A stretch of 27,160 nucleotides of DNA, taken from Deltaproteobacteria bacterium. GTDB taxonomy: Bacteria; Desulfobacterota; Binatia; UBA9968. Shown in pieces: positions 24,481-27,160 of this stretch. The stretch spans positions 1-27,160 of the forward strand of contig JAERMN010000002.1 of assembly GCA_016844625.1 (NCBI GenBank), written 5' to 3'. The first letter of the stretch is position 1; the number at the start of each line of letters is the position of its first letter. A model generated the notes under the pieces. That model did not search any database and had not been told where the DNA came from. It was given only the letters and a program-made list of their open reading frames with translations. The translations under genes were made by a program, and so were the position numbers.

Positions 24481-24772
24481 ACACCGGGGTTGCGCCGACA
24501 AGGTTCTTTCCGCAATGCCGATGCCAACCCAGGCTAGCAGGTAAGTATTCGATTTAATTGGGAATGTGGTGACGCCTGAAGGATACTGTGAGTACAGAAA
24601 TGGACAGCTGGAGACCGTACGGGGCATGATCGGACCACTGCGCATAGAGCGCGACAGGTCCGTGACAATGTGCCAGCACCCGGCAATTTGGAGCGGCTGA
24701 GAAAGTAAATATCACGCGTGCGCCACGACACGGCGGGAAATGAAACCAAATCGGTTTAGAAAGCGGGTGAAC

Positions 24773-26704
24773 CTACTGACGATAGAGAACCGTTCCCGCC
24801 TGAGCGGTGTTGTAGCCGCCGAGAGCGGTAACCGCCTGTTTGAAGCCGTCGGCACAAATGATCTTGAGCAACTCAGCACCGCGCGCCGATTCGAAGAACG
24901 AACAGCTAATTAGCAAGTCATATTCTTCGGTGGCGACCGGAATAAAATCTAAGCCCAAAGCATTGGCCGCCGCGCGCACCGCCAAGCCGGCGTCGGCGAG
25001 TCCGCTGGCAATAGCTACGCCGACAGCCATATGCGTGAACTCTTCGCGCTCGTATCCGGCGATTGCCGCCGGATCGATGTGCAGTTTTTTGAGCTGGTAG
25101 TCGAGCAACACGCGCGTGCCGGAACCCGCTTGGCGATTGACGAAGCGGACGCCATTTCTGGCAAGACCTTGGAGACTTGTAATCGATTTCGGATTGCCGC
25201 ACGCGATCAAAATTCCCTGCTCGCGCTGAGCCAGGTGGACCAGCACCACGGGAAGTTTAGCAATCGTCCGCTGAATATCTGGAATATTGTAAACGCCAGT
25301 GTCGGGATCGAGCAGATGCGTTCCCGCCATATGCGTCTCGCCGCGCTGTAGTGCGAGCAAACCGCCGAGACTGCCGACGTTGGTCGCGGCGATTTTCAAT
25401 TCTGGATGGCGGAGCTTGAGTTGGTCTTCGAGCACACCAATTGCGAGATCGTGGCTACCGGTGCAAAGAATCGTGTTCTCAATATCGGCAATAGGCCGCA
25501 ATAGCTCGACCTCAACATCTTCGCCGGCGTTGAGCCCTTCGACCAGACTGGGAATCCGCATCAGGCCGTCGGCATGAACCATCGTCGTAATCACGCCGGC
25601 GCCGCGCGCCAAAGGAACGGCCACCAGCTTCTCGCCGACTCGTCCTAAAGTCACGCGGATAAATTCTTCGAGGCCGAGATGAGAGGCAATTTTTTTCGGC
25701 ACGACGGCGCGCACCGTCGGATAGGACGGCGCCGCGATACTCAAAAATTTTTCTACTGCCGGTCGGAGAATTTCCCGCGCGATGACAATTGCCGACACCG
25801 GATAGCCAGGCACGCCGAGCACCGGCTTGCCCATGGCACAACCCAACACCGCAGGCTTGCCCGGCATCACGTCGATACCGTGCGCGAGCAATTCGCCCGC
25901 AGCGGCGACAACGTCGGCAGTCAAATCATGTTCGCCCGCCGAAGAGCCGGCGATGATCGTCACCAGATCGCACTCTTCGGCGCCACGCAACAAAGCCGCT
26001 TTCAGCAAATTCGAATCATCTTTGGCGCGCGGGTATTTTACCGGCGTGCCGCCCCACTCACGGACAAAGGCTGCCAGGACGGTGGAATTGAAATCGATCA
26101 CCGCGCCGGGTTTCGCTTCCTCGCCGGGCTGAATCAGTTCGTCGCCCGTCGGGATAATCCCAATTCTCGGCCGCGCCTTCACGCGCACCGTCGTATGCCC
26201 AGCGGCGAGCAACGCGCCGAGATCGTAGGGGCGCAAACGATGCGCCCGCGGCAGTAACAGTTCCGTCGCAACGACATCCTCCCCGACCAAGCGCACATGA
26301 TTCCACGGCGCGACGGATTCGAAGATCTCGATCGTCCTAGAATCGACCTGATGCACTTTCTCGATCATGATGACCGCGTTAGCCCAAGCGGGCAGTGCAT
26401 TGCCGGTGTCGACATAGTTGAATGCACCGGCGGCGGGTGAATCGGAATCAGCTAAGCCGAGCTTCTTACCGACAAACTCGGTGGCGCCAAAAGTTTCCTC
26501 CGCGCGCACACAGATGCCGTCCATGGCCGAGGCGTGATAGTGCGGCGAGGAAATCTTGGCGAATATCGGCCCTGCGGTAATGCGGTCCAGCGCGTCGTCG
26601 ATGGGAATCTCTTCAGCGGCAAGGCGCGACGGATCGACAGTCGACAAAAATAATTCGCGCGCCTCGGCGAGCGGAGTTTTCTTAAGATAACGTTTGCGCG
26701 CCAT
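24773..26704 (-). CDS. MoeA-like molybdopterin molybdenumtransferase fused to a periplasmic-binding-like (COG1910-type) domain
   Basis: 643 residues. Residues 1-405 are a complete MoeA: HASAMDGICVR (D62), PTGDELI (184-190, E189), VIDFNS (D204 region), AGSSAGEHDLT (D260), VLGVPGYPVSA (295-304) and the C-terminal domain with LEEFIRVTLG. Residues about 410-643 form a PBP-like domain (ILCTGSHDLAIGVLEDQL, TNVGSLGGLLAL, RQAGSGTRVLLDY, ATEEYDLLI) of the type annotated as substrate-binding-like in MoeA fusions. There is no signal peptide, so the PBP part is cytosolic and may sense molybdate, tungstate or a cofactor precursor (inference). MoeA inserts Mo (or W) into adenylylated molybdopterin. A second MoeA precedes it on the same strand. 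AAGG lies only two bases before the ATG. Confidence 0.93.
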   Translation of the reverse strand: MARKRYLKKTPLAEARELFLSTVDPSRLAAEEIPIDDALDRITAGPIFAKISSPHYHASAMDGICVRAEETFGATEFVGKKLGLADSDSPAAGAFNYVDTGNALPAWANAVIMIEKVHQVDSRTIEIFESVAPWNHVRLVGEDVVATELLLPRAHRLRPYDLGALLAAGHTTVRVKARPRIGIIPTGDELIQPGEEAKPGAVIDFNSTVLAAFVREWGGTPVKYPRAKDDSNLLKAALLRGAEECDLVTIIAGSSAGEHDLTADVVAAAGELLAHGIDVMPGKPAVLGCAMGKPVLGVPGYPVSAIVIAREILRPAVEKFLSIAAPSYPTVRAVVPKKIASHLGLEEFIRVTLGRVGEKLVAVPLARGAGVITTMVHADGLMRIPSLVEGLNAGEDVEVELLRPIADIENTILCTGSHDLAIGVLEDQLKLRHPELKIAATNVGSLGGLLALQRGETHMAGTHLLDPDTGVYNIPDIQRTIAKLPVVLVHLAQREQGILIACGNPKSITSLQGLARNGVRFVNRQAGSGTRVLLDYQLKKLHIDPAAIAGYEREEFTHMAVGVAIASGLADAGLAVRAAANALGLDFIPVATEEYDLLISCSFFESARGAELLKIICADGFKQAVTALGGYNTAQAGTVLYRQ

Positions 26705-26726
26705 GGCCTTCGGCAGTCTTCAGTTA

Positions 26727-26800
26727 CGAGTTTCGGTCCGCGGGGCCGCTTTCGAGTTCCGCTCCTCCTCAATCCGAAACGCGAAACTCGGAACTCGAAA
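26727..26800. repeat. Interleaved inverted repeats in the spacer between two moeA genes
   Basis: TTTCGAGTTCCG (26750-26761) is the exact complement of CGGAACTCGAAA (26789-26800). CGAGTTTCG (26727-26735) is the exact complement of CGAAACTCG (26782-26790). The unit GAGTTTCG/GAGTTCCG recurs four times in alternating orientation within 74 bases. The pairings interleave rather than nest, so they cannot all form one simple hairpin. No T-run follows. Confidence 0.6.
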
Positions 26801-27160
26801 CTAGAATAAAATCACTTCCACATCTTCTCCCTGCTCCAACCCATCCTGATTCATCTCGAGGCGCACCATGCCGTCGGCTTTAACCAGTGTGAAGATCGCC
26901 CCCGACTTGCTCGGTAACGGCGTCGCGATGTATCCGGCGGCGTCGTGTTCCAAAGTCACGCGGACGTAGTCTTCACGCCCCAACTGCGAAGCGATGTTGG
27001 TTTTCAACCGCGCGCGGACCGTCCGAGAAAAACGTTGCAACGCTTCCACACTCTCGCCGCCCAAACGACGCAACATCGGCGCACCGAACAGATCGAAGAT
27101 GACGAGCGCAGAAACTGGATAGCCGGGCAAGCCAAGAATAGGCTTGCCGCACGCTTTGGC
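26801..27160 (-). CDS. moeA: Second MoeA-family molybdopterin molybdenumtransferase, C-terminal part (cut by window edge)
   Basis: The frame enters from the right edge and ends at 26801, giving 119 C-terminal residues. It holds the end of the MPT-binding domain (KPILGLPGYPVSALVIFDLF) and the MoeA C-terminal domain IV (REDYVRVTLE, GEDVEVILF). A TTG at 27130 is internal, not a start. It is a paralogue of the MoeA half of the next gene, without the PBP extension, since it stops where that extension begins. Tandem MoeA pairs may serve different metals (Mo and W) or catalysis and sensing (inference). Confidence 0.9.
   Translation of the reverse strand, partial: AKACGKPILGLPGYPVSALVIFDLFGAPMLRRLGGESVEALQRFSRTVRARLKTNIASQLGREDYVRVTLEHDAAGYIATPLPSKSGAIFTLVKADGMVRLEMNQDGLEQGEDVEVILF

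Noticed and set aside
24481..24772. N-terminal extension of the HTH gene (to 24645) and other small frames in this gap
   Set aside because: The extra residues are low in protein-like pattern, and no ribosome site or known domain appears; I see no convincing feature in this gap.
25679..26257. 192-codon plus-strand frame opposite the MoeA-PBP gene
   Set aside because: Arg/His-rich antisense shadow of the MoeA coding sequence.

Overview
The window looks like chromosomal DNA from a Gram-negative, moderately GC-rich bacterium. It encodes type IV pilus minor pilins, a periplasmic FTR1/cytochrome c protein, and the compact tmk-holB-metG-tatD housekeeping run often seen in deltaproteobacteria-like lineages. 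My guess is an uncultured Desulfobacterota, Binatota or Tectomicrobia-type organism, but nothing here fixes the taxon. I see no rRNA, tRNA, CRISPR array, phage or insertion sequence.

Layout, left to right. (1) 1-2138: a nitrilase-superfamily amidohydrolase cut by the left edge, a tandem universal stress protein (both minus), and a 91-residue conserved-looking unknown (plus). (2) 2162-9639, an iron module: a DtxR/MntR-type metalloregulator (minus); divergently a FbpC-like ABC ATPase; a 515-base non-coding region with a perfect 9+9 inverted repeat and phased GTAATC repeats; a FutA-like Fe(III)-binding protein; a two-domain FbpB-type permease; and a cytochrome c-FTR1 iron permease with its own good sigma-70-like promoter. 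(3) 9656-14077, minus: tatD, metG, holB, tmk in overlapping or tightly spaced order, then a stand-alone CheY-like receiver. (4) 14247-16943, minus: four minor (pseudo)pilins in FimT-PilV-PilW-PilX order. (5) 17064-21556: a bicupin gene (minus) with a textbook terminator, divergent from a four-gene sodium-pumping acyl-CoA decarboxylase operon: biotin carrier, a 48-residue gamma-like membrane subunit, beta subunit, carboxyltransferase. (6) 21543-24480, minus: a small helix-turn-helix protein, a possible 21-residue peptide, and an 879-residue Cache-PAS-GAF histidine kinase, packed head to tail. (7) 24773-27160, minus: a MoeA protein fused to a periplasmic-binding-like domain, preceded by a second MoeA cut by the right edge, with a repeat-rich spacer between them.

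How the parts fit: the metalloregulator most likely controls the two iron importers. The decarboxylase operon should couple decarboxylation of an acyl-CoA to sodium export, and its carboxyltransferase departs from the usual family motifs, so its substrate is open. The HTH, MoeA-PBP and MoeA genes suggest control of molybdenum or tungsten cofactor supply. The most unusual items are the divergent carboxyltransferase with its bicupin neighbour, the 21-codon ORF between the HTH and kinase genes, the phased repeats upstream of the iron-binding protein, and the cytochrome-FTR1 fusion.
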